DNA from: Polyangiaceae bacterium
GTDB taxonomy: Bacteria; Myxococcota_A; Polyangia; Polyangiales; Polyangiaceae
Length of the DNA: 64,000 bases
Assembly: GCA_020633235.1 (NCBI GenBank)
Contig: JACKEA010000001.1
Coordinates: forward strand, 1,178,001-1,242,000
Direction of reading: 5' to 3'
The first letter of the stretch is position 1; every line of letters begins with the position of its first letter. This document shows, in pieces, positions 14,919 through 23,427 of this stretch. The notes under the pieces were generated by a model that did no database searches, had not been told where the DNA came from, and worked only from the letters and a program-made list of their open reading frames with translations. Made by a program: the position numbers and the translations under genes.

Positions 14919-17468
14919 TCAGAAGAAATTCCCGATTGTGAACTCGAACACGCTCGATTCCTCGTACGGGAGCGGCTTGAAGGGGAAGCCCCACTCGAAG
15001 CGCAGCGGGCCGAGGGGCGAAAACCAGCGGATACCGAAGCCGTAGGACGTGCGGAGGGCGGCGAGACTACTGAGGCCGTCGAAGCACGGGCTGGTGACGG
15101 CGTAGTCGGCCTGGCTACCCGTGGCCTGGCAGTAGTTGTCTTCCAGGTTCCAGGCGTTGCCGGCGTCCGTGAACAGCACGCCACGGATCCCGACCTTGTC
15201 GATGATCGGAAACTCGAGCTCCAGATTCTGGAAGTACATCAAGTTACCGCCGATGTTGGCGCCGTTCAGGATCGGAGCGCTGTTCGGGTCGGTGCTGCGC
15301 GTGAGGCGGATCCGTGGGCCGATGGTGCGGAAGCGGAAGCCTCGGACGTCGAGAATGCCGCCCAGGAAGAAGCGCGCGAAGATCGGCACGCCCTCGCTCG
15401 AGGGGCTCGTGACGTGGCCGGCCTCGGTGTTCAGCTTCAACACGAAGCCCGCGCCGATGGGGTAGTAGAACCGCCCCTGGAAGCGATGGCGGATGAACTC
15501 GTTGTCGCTGGCCAGGATGGGAGTCGCCAGCTCCGTCGAGCCGCGCAGGTAGATGCCGGCGGTGGGGAACAGGCGGTTGTCCCGCGTGTCGTAGGTGAGC
15601 GCCGGGCGAATGCTCGAGGTGAGCCCGTCGTTGAACAGATTGGCCAAGGGCAGGCGGGTGAAGACGCTGACCGCGCTCGATGTGCCCAAGAAGGTGGATT
15701 GCGTCTGCGTCGAGACTCGATCCAACTCCGCGGTGTAGGTGACGGAGGCCGTGAGCTCGGGCTCCACCAACGGATAGCCGAAGGTGAGCGACCCACCGCG
15801 GCTCGACTGAGAGAAGTCGTTGAAGATCCGCAGCTGGTCGTAGAGGTCCACGCTTGCGGAGAAGGGACTGTCGAGGAAGTAGGGCTCGTAAAAGCGCAGG
15901 TTGACCAACTGGCGCAGGCCGCTCACTTGAGCCTGCAGGGAGAGGCTCTGGCCGTGGCCGAAGAGGTTCGCTTGTTGCACCTGCGCAGTGGCGATGAAGT
16001 TCTCGATGCTGGAGAAGCCCGCGCCTACCTGGAACGTGCCCGTGGGGCGTTCGGTGACCTCTACGTTCACCTGCATCTTGTCGGGCGCCGAGCCTTCCTC
16101 CGTGGAGACGTCGACGCGTTCGAAGAAGCCCAGCGCAGTGATGCGTTGGCGTGATTTCTCGAGCCGAGTCTCGTTGAACAGCTCGCCTTCGGTGACCTCC
16201 ATTTCGCGGCGGATCACCTTGTCCCGAGTCTTGGAGTTGCCGCGTACCTCGATGCGCTCGAAATACACCAAAGGCCCACGGATCACCGGGACGACGATGT
16301 CCACCTCGGCCCGCTCGGGATCGAGGCGCGTTTGCGGATTGGCTTCCACGTTCGCGTAGCCGTGGTCGCGGTAGAGCGTGCGCACCGCCTGCAGGTCTTC
16401 GAGCAGCTCGGCGCGATTGAAGTAGTCACCCGGTTTGGCGCGCACCATGTTGCGTAGGTTGCGGCGGCCGTTGATGGGCTCGACCTCGGTGCCTTCCACG
16501 CCGCGCTCGTACACGCGCAGTTGGCGGATGCGGTAGCGAGGGCCTTCGTCGATGGTGAGGCTCACCTCGATGCCGCTCTTGTCCGGCGTGAGCATCACCC
16601 GGGGGGTGCTGATTTGAACGCTGAGGAATCCGCGGTCGTAGTACAGCGCGCTGATGACGGCGATATCGCGCTCGAACGCGTCTTGCCGGAACGGGCCGCC
16701 GGACCCAAACGCGAAGAAGCCCGCGTTGCCCGTGAACATCACCTCCCGCAGCTCGTCGTCGCTGATGCTGTGGTTGCCGATGAAGGTGATGCGTCGGACG
16801 CTGACTTGAGCCTCTTCCTTGATGTTGAAGCGGATCACCACCTCGTTGTTCTTCTGCGGGATGACCTCGCTCTTCACCTCCGCCAGAAAGAAGCCTTTTT
16901 CGGCGTACATGTCGCGGATCTTCTGAACGCTCCGCTGCACCGCCGGGTAGCTGAGAATGGTGCCGTCCTTGACCTCGATCGCCTCCAGCAGGTCGTCGCT
17001 GTCGATCTCGTCGTTGCCGGTGAAGACCACCTGCCCGATGCTGGGGCGCTCACGCACGACGAAACGCAACCCGACGCCGTCGTCTCCGCGGTCGAGCTCC
17101 ACGACGATGTCGTCGAAGTAGCCGGAGTTCCAGAGCTCGCGGACATCTTGCGAAAGCGTCTCGGGAGCGAAGGCCGTTCCGACCCGTTCTCGGAGGTAGG
17201 TGAGGATGTCGCTCTTGGTAACCCGCTGGTTGCCCACCACGTCGATGCGCACGATGGTGGCGCCTCGCGCCTTGTCCGCGTCCGTCGCCGGGAGTGACGG
17301 CAGCGTGGCAGGCGTGGAGAGCGGAGCCTCGGCGGCGTCCTCCTTGGGCTCCGCCGCGGGGGCGGGCTGGGCCAACGCGCGGGCGGGAGCCAACACGACC
17401 AGCAGCAGTGCTGCGGCGCGCCACAGCCAGCCGAGGAAGCGGCATCCAATGGTGGGCGGGATTTGCAT
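14919..17468 (-). CDS. bamA: outer membrane protein assembly factor BamA
   Basis: 849 aa from ATG 17468 (ATG 17498 would add 10 residues); signal peptide ends at ARALA. Inserts beta-barrel proteins into the outer membrane. Five POTRA repeats are recognisable up to about residue 460 (IVRIDVVGNQRVTKSDIL; IGQVVFTGNDEIDSDDLL; VRRITFIGNHSISDDELREV; IRQLRVYERG; FERIEVRGNSKTRDKVIRREM). The 16-strand barrel ends in the canonical terminal Phe (EFTIGNFF). The Omp85 motif is present as FFLGGILDVRGF, a close variant of the usual GxxxVRGY. Not followed by skp/lpxD/fabZ as in many Proteobacteria but by a diguanylate cyclase. Confidence 0.95.
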   Translation of the reverse strand: MQIPPTIGCRFLGWLWRAAALLLVVLAPARALAQPAPAAEPKEDAAEAPLSTPATLPSLPATDADKARGATIVRIDVVGNQRVTKSDILTYLRERVGTAFAPETLSQDVRELWNSGYFDDIVVELDRGDDGVGLRFVVRERPSIGQVVFTGNDEIDSDDLLEAIEVKDGTILSYPAVQRSVQKIRDMYAEKGFFLAEVKSEVIPQKNNEVVIRFNIKEEAQVSVRRITFIGNHSISDDELREVMFTGNAGFFAFGSGGPFRQDAFERDIAVISALYYDRGFLSVQISTPRVMLTPDKSGIEVSLTIDEGPRYRIRQLRVYERGVEGTEVEPINGRRNLRNMVRAKPGDYFNRAELLEDLQAVRTLYRDHGYANVEANPQTRLDPERAEVDIVVPVIRGPLVYFERIEVRGNSKTRDKVIRREMEVTEGELFNETRLEKSRQRITALGFFERVDVSTEEGSAPDKMQVNVEVTERPTGTFQVGAGFSSIENFIATAQVQQANLFGHGQSLSLQAQVSGLRQLVNLRFYEPYFLDSPFSASVDLYDQLRIFNDFSQSSRGGSLTFGYPLVEPELTASVTYTAELDRVSTQTQSTFLGTSSAVSVFTRLPLANLFNDGLTSSIRPALTYDTRDNRLFPTAGIYLRGSTELATPILASDNEFIRHRFQGRFYYPIGAGFVLKLNTEAGHVTSPSSEGVPIFARFFLGGILDVRGFRFRTIGPRIRLTRSTDPNSAPILNGANIGGNLMYFQNLELEFPIIDKVGIRGVLFTDAGNAWNLEDNYCQATGSQADYAVTSPCFDGLSSLAALRTSYGFGIRWFSPLGPLRFEWGFPFKPLPYEESSVFEFTIGNFF

Positions 17469-17775
17469 CGACGGCGGCCGCTTTCCCAAACGCATCATCG
17501 GGGCGCGGTCGTGCCCATGCGGCTGACCGTGTCGGTGGGGATCGAGTTGTCGGAAGTGACCGCCATGTGCCCGAAATCGCGGGGCTCCACGTAGCCCAGA
17601 GCCGCGGTCGTCTCAAGTCGTACGCTGAAAATCCAGCGAAAAGCGAAGAGCACGGGTCGACCGGGCGTCCGGTTTTCGTCCCGGGCGGTCGGGCCAGGCC
17701 GAGACGCCGCGGATTTGGCCGGATCCCCTGCAGGATTCAGACAAACTTCGGAGCCTGCGTCTCTCGCCATACATC
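17469..17775. other. divergent intergenic region upstream of bamA
   Basis: 307 bp between divergent bamA and a lipoprotein gene. A weak sigma-70-like pair for bamA is visible on the minus strand: TTGAGA (17616-17611) and TACGTG (17593-17588), 17-bp spacer. A 91-codon minus-strand open frame (17770-17495) ends inside the alternative bamA start, but lacks a recognisable domain and is not called as a gene. Confidence 0.4.
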
Positions 17776-18393
17776 TTGGCCGTCGTGGCTCTGCTGGGCG
17801 CTTGCCGGTCGTCCAGCCCCGCCGACCCCTGCGTCGCAGCGTGCGCTCGGCTGACGCAGGCAGGTTGCGGCCGCGCGGGCCTCGGGCCCGAAGACCACGA
17901 GCGCTGCGTGGTCGGTTGCCGGGGCCAAGAGCAGACCGCGCGCAAGGCGAGCTGCGAGACCGAGTGGCTGTCGGCGATGCGCTGCACCGCAGCTAGGGGA
18001 TTGAGCTGTGAGTCCGCACACTGCTCGGCATCCGTCTGCCTCGAGACCGGACAGGGCGTGACCGGTTGCTCGCGACAGTACGCGCGGCTCGTTGCCTGCC
18101 GAGCGCCTTGCGAGAACGCGGGCTCGACGGAGCTCGTGTCGCGCTCGGTGAAGGGGCGTGCCGTGCGCGCCGAGGTCACCCGTGCCGGCTGTCAGGGCTG
18201 CGGGACGCTGGTGGCGGGCGCACCGCCCGGCGCGCCATGTCAGAGCGCGTCCGTGTGCGCGGAGCAGTGCTGTGCCTGTCCCCGTAGCAAGTCGGCGTTC
18301 AAGACGCGCCTGTGCGTCGATGGCAGCTGCGTGAAAAGTGCCTGCGAGCTGGCGCGGACGGCGGCCACCGACGACCCGTGTCAGCTGCGGTAG
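17776..18393 (+). CDS. Cys-rich predicted lipoprotein
   Basis: 205 aa from TTG 17776; the true start may be slightly upstream, because the open frame continues with KLRSLRLSPYI, which would give a proper charged n-region. Lipobox-like LLGAC is followed by Ser-rich sequence. The mature part contains more than 20 cysteines, many as CxxxC or CC pairs (DPCVAAC, CRAPCE, CQGCG, CAEQCCAC), suggesting a disulfide-stabilised exported protein. No family recognised, though this style of Cys-rich lipoprotein is common in Polyangia. The last 13 bp overlap the 3' end of the convergent sigma-54 activator gene. Confidence 0.7.
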   Translation: MAVVALLGACRSSSPADPCVAACARLTQAGCGRAGLGPEDHERCVVGCRGQEQTARKASCETEWLSAMRCTAARGLSCESAHCSASVCLETGQGVTGCSRQYARLVACRAPCENAGSTELVSRSVKGRAVRAEVTRAGCQGCGTLVAGAPPGAPCQSASVCAEQCCACPRSKSAFKTRLCVDGSCVKSACELARTAATDDPCQLR

Positions 18394-19790
18394 TCTTCGA
18401 TCTGGATGTTGAAGCGCTTCATCCAGCGATGAACCTGCATGCGCGCCTTGCCCAGCTCGCGCCCGACGGCGGCGATGTTGCCCGCGTGCGCGGTGAGCAG
18501 CGCGCGGAGCTCCGCTTCGGTTGGCGCCGCGGAGGGTGCCGCCGCCGGAGCCTGGACGTTGGACGGCGGCGGGTGGCTGACCCGCGGAGCGGACGGGAGC
18601 GGCGCCCCGTAATCGGACATGGCCTGCCGCACAGGCTCCGGAACCATGTCTTGGTCGAGAACGGGCCCCTCGCTGAGCGCCACGCAGCGCTTGATGCAGG
18701 CTTCGAGCTCTCGCACGTTGTACGGCCAATCGTAGTGCAACAGCGCGATCATGAAGGCGAAGGTGGGCCGCAGGGCGGTGCCGCCGTGGCGCGCCAGAAA
18801 CGTGCGCACCAGCATGTACACGTCTTCCTTGCGGTCCCTGAGCGGGGGGAGTCGGAGCTGATACTCGTTCAGCCGAGCGAACAGGTCCTCGCGGAACGAG
18901 CCACCCTTCTGCAGGCGCCACAGGTCTCGGTGCGTCGCGCACACGATACGCACGTCCACTTGCTCCGGCGCCGTGGCACCCAGGGGAAACACCTCCTTGG
19001 CTTGCAGCACGCGCAGGAGCTTCGCCTGGGCCTCCAGCGGCATGTCGCCGATCTCGTCCAAGAGCAGCGTGCCTCCATGCGCCAAGCGGATGAGCCCTGG
19101 CTTGTCTCGGTCGGCTCCGGAGAATGCTCCGCGCTTGTATCCGAACAGCTCGCTCTCCAGCAGCGGTCCCGGGATCGCTGCGCAGTTGACGGCGTAGAAT
19201 CCGCCACGCCGCCCGCTCAGGCGGTGAAGCTCGCGCGCGACCACTTCCTTGCCCGTGCCGCTTTCGCCCAGGAGCATCACGCTGAGGGGCGTGGGGGCGA
19301 TGCGCACGAGGTCGGAGCCGATGCGATCCATCTGATAGCCGCCGACCAGTGCGTCGGCGCTCTGACCCCGCCGCGTGCCCCCCGCGACCAGCGCGCCGTC
19401 GATGCGGAAGCTCGAGTACAGCTCGGCGTGTTTGTCGACGAACTTGAAGATGGCGTCGCCGATGCGAATTTCGTTGCCGGGCTCCAGCTCCACGGCCGAA
19501 ACCGGGCGGCCGTCCACCAGGGTGCCGTTGCGGCTACCGAGATCGCGGATCACCCAGGAGCTTCGCTCCCACGAGAGCTCGGCGTGGATGCGGGACACGG
19601 CCCCCACGGGCAAGGGCAGGTCTGCCGTCTCGTCTCGGCCCACGACCAGCCGCGGTCGGTCCAGCATGAAGGCCGGGGGCAGCGCGGGGTACTCCTCGGT
19701 GTAGAGCAGCACCAGTCCGGCCATCGCCCCGCGGCCGGGTGCGACCGGGGTACCGAACTCTTGCATCGCGCCGGTCGTCTTTTCGACCAT
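18381..19790 (-). CDS. FHA-domain sigma-54-dependent transcriptional activator
   Basis: 469 aa. N-terminal FHA domain (about 45-118: LVVGRDETAD, SRIHAELSW, DLGSRNGTLVDG) senses phosphothreonine, so a Ser/Thr kinase probably controls it. AAA+ domain (about 145-385): Walker A GESGTGKE, Walker B GGTLLLDEIGDM, and GAFSGA in loop 1 instead of the usual GAFTGA that contacts sigma-54. An Ala/Pro-rich linker leads to a Fis-type HTH (AAVGRELGKARMQVHRWMKR). Targets unknown; a strong -24/-12 promoter exists in this window at 38220. Diverges from the nitrilase-family gene. Confidence 0.93.
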   Translation of the reverse strand: MVEKTTGAMQEFGTPVAPGRGAMAGLVLLYTEEYPALPPAFMLDRPRLVVGRDETADLPLPVGAVSRIHAELSWERSSWVIRDLGSRNGTLVDGRPVSAVELEPGNEIRIGDAIFKFVDKHAELYSSFRIDGALVAGGTRRGQSADALVGGYQMDRIGSDLVRIAPTPLSVMLLGESGTGKEVVARELHRLSGRRGGFYAVNCAAIPGPLLESELFGYKRGAFSGADRDKPGLIRLAHGGTLLLDEIGDMPLEAQAKLLRVLQAKEVFPLGATAPEQVDVRIVCATHRDLWRLQKGGSFREDLFARLNEYQLRLPPLRDRKEDVYMLVRTFLARHGGTALRPTFAFMIALLHYDWPYNVRELEACIKRCVALSEGPVLDQDMVPEPVRQAMSDYGAPLPSAPRVSHPPPSNVQAPAAAPSAAPTEAELRALLTAHAGNIAAVGRELGKARMQVHRWMKRFNIQIEDYRS

Positions 19791-19900
19791 TGAGTACTGC
19801 TCGTCCCTCGGGCTGATGCCGGCACTGCCAGCGGCACCAATGTACCGACCCGCGTGGCGCGAAACCAGTCCCTCGCTTTTCGAGGCAGGATTGGCGCCTT

Positions 19901-20743
19901 ATGCTCCCACCCATGGCCATGGATTCGAGCTCGCTCCAGGTTGCCGCCGTCCAGCTGTCGAGCGCCGAGGACGTTCCCGAAAACCTCGCGCGCGTGAACG
20001 AGCTGGTGCACGAAGCCGCGTCGCGTGGCGCACAGATGGTGGTGCTGCCCGAGAACTTCGCGTTTCTCGGTCCCGAACCGCTCAAGCGCAGTCACGCCGA
20101 GAAGCTCGGCGACTTCGACGCGCCGATCCAGGGGGCCGTGCGACGGCTCGCGAAGGAGCTGTCCATCACCATCGTGGCCGGTGGCTTTCCGGAAGCGAGC
20201 GGCGATCCCGAGCGCCCGTTCAACACCTGCGCCGTGCTGGGGCCCACCGGGGAGCTCCTGGCGAGCTACCGCAAGATCCACTTGTTCGACGTGGAGCTGT
20301 CGGACGGAACCGTCCTGGCCGAGTCGGAGGCGACCACGGGCGGAGAGGGCGCGGTGGTGGTGGAGGTGGGCGGTTTCCGCGTCGGGCTATCCATTTGCTA
20401 CGACCTGCGCTTTCCGGAGCTGTATCGAGCGCTTTCTGACCAGGGCGCGGAGGTCCTCCTGGTTCCGGCGGCCTTCACCCTGCAAACGGGCAAGGACCAC
20501 TGGCACGTGCTGCTCCGCGCACGAGCCATCGAGAGCCAGTCCTGGGTGGTAGCGGCAGGGCAGTGGGGCAAGCACACCCGCGGGCGCGCTTCTTATGGGC
20601 ACTCGCTCGTCGCCGACCCCTGGGGTCTGGTGGTGGCGGAGTGCTCCGACGGCCTCGGTGTCGTCACCGCCGAGCTCACGCGGGAGCTTCTGGAACGCGT
20701 GCGCGGTTCAGTGCCGAGTCTTCGGCATCGCCGCATCCGTTGA
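19901..20743 (+). CDS. nitrilase-superfamily amidase (Nit1/Nit2-like)
   Basis: 280 aa; starts at ATG 19901, with ATG 19913 and 19919 also possible since homology begins at LQVAAVQL. The catalytic triad is visible: Glu in LPENFAFLG, Lys in YRKIHLFDVEL and Cys in LSICYDLRFPELYR. The RKIHLFD and YDLRFPELYR signatures match the Nit1/Nit2 branch, which hydrolyses deaminated glutathione or omega-amides (alpha-ketoglutaramate), so a metabolite-repair role is likely. Cytoplasmic. It diverges from the FHA/sigma-54 activator by about 110 bp and converges on the MerR-TPR gene with a 2-bp gap. Confidence 0.9.
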   Translation: MLPPMAMDSSSLQVAAVQLSSAEDVPENLARVNELVHEAASRGAQMVVLPENFAFLGPEPLKRSHAEKLGDFDAPIQGAVRRLAKELSITIVAGGFPEASGDPERPFNTCAVLGPTGELLASYRKIHLFDVELSDGTVLAESEATTGGEGAVVVEVGGFRVGLSICYDLRFPELYRALSDQGAEVLLVPAAFTLQTGKDHWHVLLRARAIESQSWVVAAGQWGKHTRGRASYGHSLVADPWGLVVAECSDGLGVVTAELTRELLERVRGSVPSLRHRRIR

Positions 20744-20745
20744 GC

Positions 20746-21741
20746 TCACAGGTGGCGCTTGGCGATCTCGGTCCAAGTGCCCCGCGGCTCGAGTGCGATG
20801 TAGCTCTTCCAGTACGGCCGCGCCTTCTGCGTTTCGCCGACCTGCTCGTAGGCCATCGCCAGGTTGAAGTACGCGTCGGCGAACTTGGAGTCGCTCTCCA
20901 GTGCGCCGTGGAACAGCGGGATGGCCAGCTCCGGTCGGCCGCGCTCGAGCATCACGTAGCCGAGGTTGTATTGGGCCTCGGGCTGGCGCGGGTCCATCTC
21001 CAGCGCCTTCTTGTACAGCGCTTCGGCGCCGTCCGGATCGTGGCGTCGAAAGCGAATGTTGCCGAGGTTCGTGTAGGCGATGGCCAGCCACGGATCCAGC
21101 TCGACGGCCCTGCGATACAGGTCCTCGGCCTGGTCCATGGTGAGCGGATCCTCGTCCAGCTCGCTGGCCCTGAGGTACAGCTCGTAGGCGGTGCGCGCGC
21201 GCTCGCGCCCCGCGGAAGGCCTGAGCACGCGCACCACGTCGTCCCGTAGTGAGCGAACCTCGAAGTCGAGCACCATTTGTCCCGTGAGCGGCTCGTAGGA
21301 GCCGTCCTGGGTGCGCACCACCACGCGCTGGCCGTCGGAAACGATGCGCAACTCGGCGAGCGGGCGGGTTACCCGCGGCAAGCTGCGCTTGAGCACGTTC
21401 ACCGCCCGCGTCACGTCCCGCAGGCGCACGGCGCGATCCAGAAGCGTCTGTGCGGCCCGCAGCGCGATCAGGTCTGCAAAGGTGTAGGCGCGCTTTCCGC
21501 GACGGCGGCCACTGGGAGACACGACCCCCGCGCGATCGAGCGTGCGAAGGCGCCCCGGCGTGATCCCGAGAAGCCGAGCGATCTCCCCCCGCGTGAACAG
21601 GTCCGTGAGGGGCTCCCGGCTGGACGTGGAGGTCTCTTGGCGACTCGGGTTGGGTCGTTGCTTTTCATTTTCCACGCGTCCGCCGCCAGGACCGAACACC
21701 ACGTGGATGACTTTTTCGTCGCGCCGCTTCTTGCGCCCCAT
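20746..21741 (-). CDS. MerR-type HTH protein fused to TPR repeats
   Basis: 331 aa. A basic, polar N-terminus (GRKKRRDEK) precedes a MerR-like winged HTH at about 48-115 (FTRGEIARLLGITPGRLRTLDRAGVVSP, with KRAYTFADLIALRAAQTLL). A linker domain (about 115-185) follows, then at least three tetratricopeptide repeats (about 190-320: AEDLYRRAVELDPWLAIAYTNLG, AEALYKKALEMDPRQPEAQYNLG, AIPLFHGALESDSKFADAYFNLA). There is no effector-binding Cys-rich domain. TPRs normally bind proteins, so this looks like a DNA-binding protein controlled by a partner rather than a small molecule. Target unknown. Confidence 0.85.
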   Translation of the reverse strand: MGRKKRRDEKVIHVVFGPGGGRVENEKQRPNPSRQETSTSSREPLTDLFTRGEIARLLGITPGRLRTLDRAGVVSPSGRRRGKRAYTFADLIALRAAQTLLDRAVRLRDVTRAVNVLKRSLPRVTRPLAELRIVSDGQRVVVRTQDGSYEPLTGQMVLDFEVRSLRDDVVRVLRPSAGRERARTAYELYLRASELDEDPLTMDQAEDLYRRAVELDPWLAIAYTNLGNIRFRRHDPDGAEALYKKALEMDPRQPEAQYNLGYVMLERGRPELAIPLFHGALESDSKFADAYFNLAMAYEQVGETQKARPYWKSYIALEPRGTWTEIAKRHL

Positions 21742-21918
21742 GACTGATCCGCAGGTACTGCTTATGTCACGAATTCTTCCGCGGCGCGCCAGGTGTCAAG
21801 GGCCGAGGCGATTGAAACGTGACGGCGGCCATTTGAAGCGCGATCTTCACGCGCATACCAGCGTGCGTTCGCATGTCGAGAAACGCCCTTGACGAGGGGA
21901 GTCGAATGCGCGGGCGAG

Positions 21919-22371
21919 TCAGGAGCGGCGACGCGTGCGCTCTTGACCTTGCTCGAAAACGCGCGCTTCGACGTCGACGTCGATGCGCACTCCGCGGGCG
22001 TCGCGTCGCACGAAGAGCTCGGCGTGGACGCGACCAATCGGTGCGCCGGCGCGGAGCTGTGCCTCCAGACACGCGATGCGCACGGCGCGCAGCCGAGCAT
22101 GTGGATCGACCGCGATCACGCGCAGCACGCGTCCTGCATCCGCGTCCGGTACCCGTCCACCTCTGGATTCGAGCGGCAGGAGCACGCTGGTGGAGCCGTA
22201 GTAGGTGCGGCCGTCGCTTTCGTCGCGGGTCGCGCCCTCGCTCATCACGTCGGCGCTCTCGAACAGCTCGCGCCAGCGGTAGTCCGCACTGCGCCACATC
22301 TGCACGGTGCGCTGCTCGACGAGGACGAGGCCCTTCGTCTTGTGCAGTCCGGGACCGGGGCGCTGCTTCAC
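21919..22371 (-). CDS. hypothetical protein
   Basis: 150 aa, no signal peptide. Contains an aromatic segment (VQMWRSADYRWRELFESADVM) and a beta-rich C-terminal half (RVLRVIAVDPHARLRAVRIAC, GRVHAELFVRRDARGVRIDVDVEARV) with an Arg-rich end. No family recognised. Codon periodicity on this strand is better than on the overlapping plus-strand frames. It precedes the MerR-TPR gene in the same direction with a 177-bp gap and diverges from the small gene at 22505. Confidence 0.55.
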   Translation of the reverse strand: MKQRPGPGLHKTKGLVLVEQRTVQMWRSADYRWRELFESADVMSEGATRDESDGRTYYGSTSVLLPLESRGGRVPDADAGRVLRVIAVDPHARLRAVRIACLEAQLRAGAPIGRVHAELFVRRDARGVRIDVDVEARVFEQGQERTRRRS

Positions 22372-22504
22372 TTCGTGATCGTACGGTGAGCGTCGCCCGG
22401 ACCAGAAGTTCGCGGCGCTTCGTTAAGCGCTTACGGGGGCGCTCTCCGAAATCTTGGCTGGGCCGGCGGCTCCTCTCTACCCTCCGGCTTGGAGGAGAAA
22501 CGCC

Positions 22505-22861
22505 GTGTCCAAGACGAGCATCGCCTACGCCGGTCCCGAACGCCGCCAGCACCGCATGTACGTGACCCGAAATACGGAATATCACTTCCGTTCGGGGGTA
22601 TGCGTTGCCGTCCGTGACCGCCGTTCCGGCACTTGGCTGCCGGCCCATCTGGCCCTCACGCGCACCCTGGCGGGGCGTGTGCGCTTCCAGCCCAACGGCG
22701 TCGCGCTTCCCGCCGACGGCGAGCCGGAGGTGGGCGAAGCATTGTACTTCGGCGGGGAAGGCCGCGATTTGGTCACCAGCCTGCTGTGCGAGGTGGAACG
22801 TCCCGAGAAGCAGCTGGTGGCGGACTACCCCGAACCCTCGTCCTTCGTGTTCGAGGACTGA
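22505..22861 (+). CDS. hypothetical protein, 118 aa
   Basis: GTG start at 22505 chosen because an excellent ribosome binding site, GGAGGAG, lies 7 nt upstream. The protein has a basic N-terminus (AGPERRQHRMYV), a central VCVAVRDRRSGTWLPAHLAL strand-turn segment and a C-terminal acidic end. The arrangement vaguely recalls short PilZ-like or ribbon folds, but no diagnostic RxxxR-DxSxxG pair is present, so I do not assign it. It stands alone on the plus strand between two divergently placed hypothetical genes. Confidence 0.65.
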   Translation: MSKTSIAYAGPERRQHRMYVTRNTEYHFRSGVCVAVRDRRSGTWLPAHLALTRTLAGRVRFQPNGVALPADGEPEVGEALYFGGEGRDLVTSLLCEVERPEKQLVADYPEPSSFVFED

Positions 22862-23036
22862 GCGCTGGGCCGAGTTGTTGAACCAGTAGCCGAGGCTGCT
22901 GCTGCGCCGATGACGCATGTGAGACCGGGTTCGCGGCGAGTGCGAAGCAGTGTTCGCGCGTGCGCGGACGCTCAGTGGAAAAACGTCGCTAGAATGGGTC
23001 GAGACACGGAGCCACTCGCGTCGGCATCATTCTTTC

Positions 23037-23288
23037 ATGAAGGGCATGCACCGAGCGCGGATCAACCCCCCGTGCTGGTTCAGCCAGATGGCCCTTCCGT
23101 TCGAGACAGCTTCCAATCCTCGCGACCCTCGCGCCGTTCGCATCCTGGCCAAGACCATCTATCGAGAGCTCCGCGCCAGCGGTCTCACCGAGCGGGACGT
23201 GATGGAGCTCGCTGGAGAGCTCCTGAGCCACGTGGCGACGGACGTCCGAATGGCGTCCCCGGACGATGGAAGCGACGAAAGCGCCTGA
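23037..23288 (+). CDS. small hypothetical protein
   Basis: 83 codons from ATG 23037 (ATG 23046 is possible). It contains one clear helical block, DPRAVRILAKTIYREL, then LTERDVMELAGELLSHVATDV, which reads like a compact helical bundle, and a polar tail. No homologue recalled with certainty. It lies 139 bp upstream of the FHA-CpaF gene on the same strand; a separate promoter for the latter lies between them. Confidence 0.55.
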   Translation: MKGMHRARINPPCWFSQMALPFETASNPRDPRAVRILAKTIYRELRASGLTERDVMELAGELLSHVATDVRMASPDDGSDESA

Positions 23289-23381
23289 CGAAACCGACGT
23301 CGGCCCTGAGGCCGGCGAACGGGGCCGGGGGCGGTGCTCGGGAAAATCGAGCAGAAATCGTACTTTGTCCGCGCGCTAGCG

Positions 23382-23412
23382 TTGACAGGCGGTGGGCGTT
23401 ATCGGCTAAATT
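23382..23412 (+). promoter_or_regulatory. candidate sigma-70-type promoter for FHA-CpaF gene
   Basis: A perfect -35 hexamer TTGACA (23382-23387) is followed 17-19 bp later by a weak, AT-rich -10 region (GGCTAAATT). This puts the transcript start just ahead of the GTG at 23428, giving a very short leader. Confidence 0.4.
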
Positions 23413-23427
23413 TCGGGGACAATCGCT

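Noticed and set aside
17495..17770. 91-codon minus-strand frame overlapping the bamA start
   Set aside because: No recognisable domain, signal or ribosome binding site; more likely the bamA leader and promoter region.
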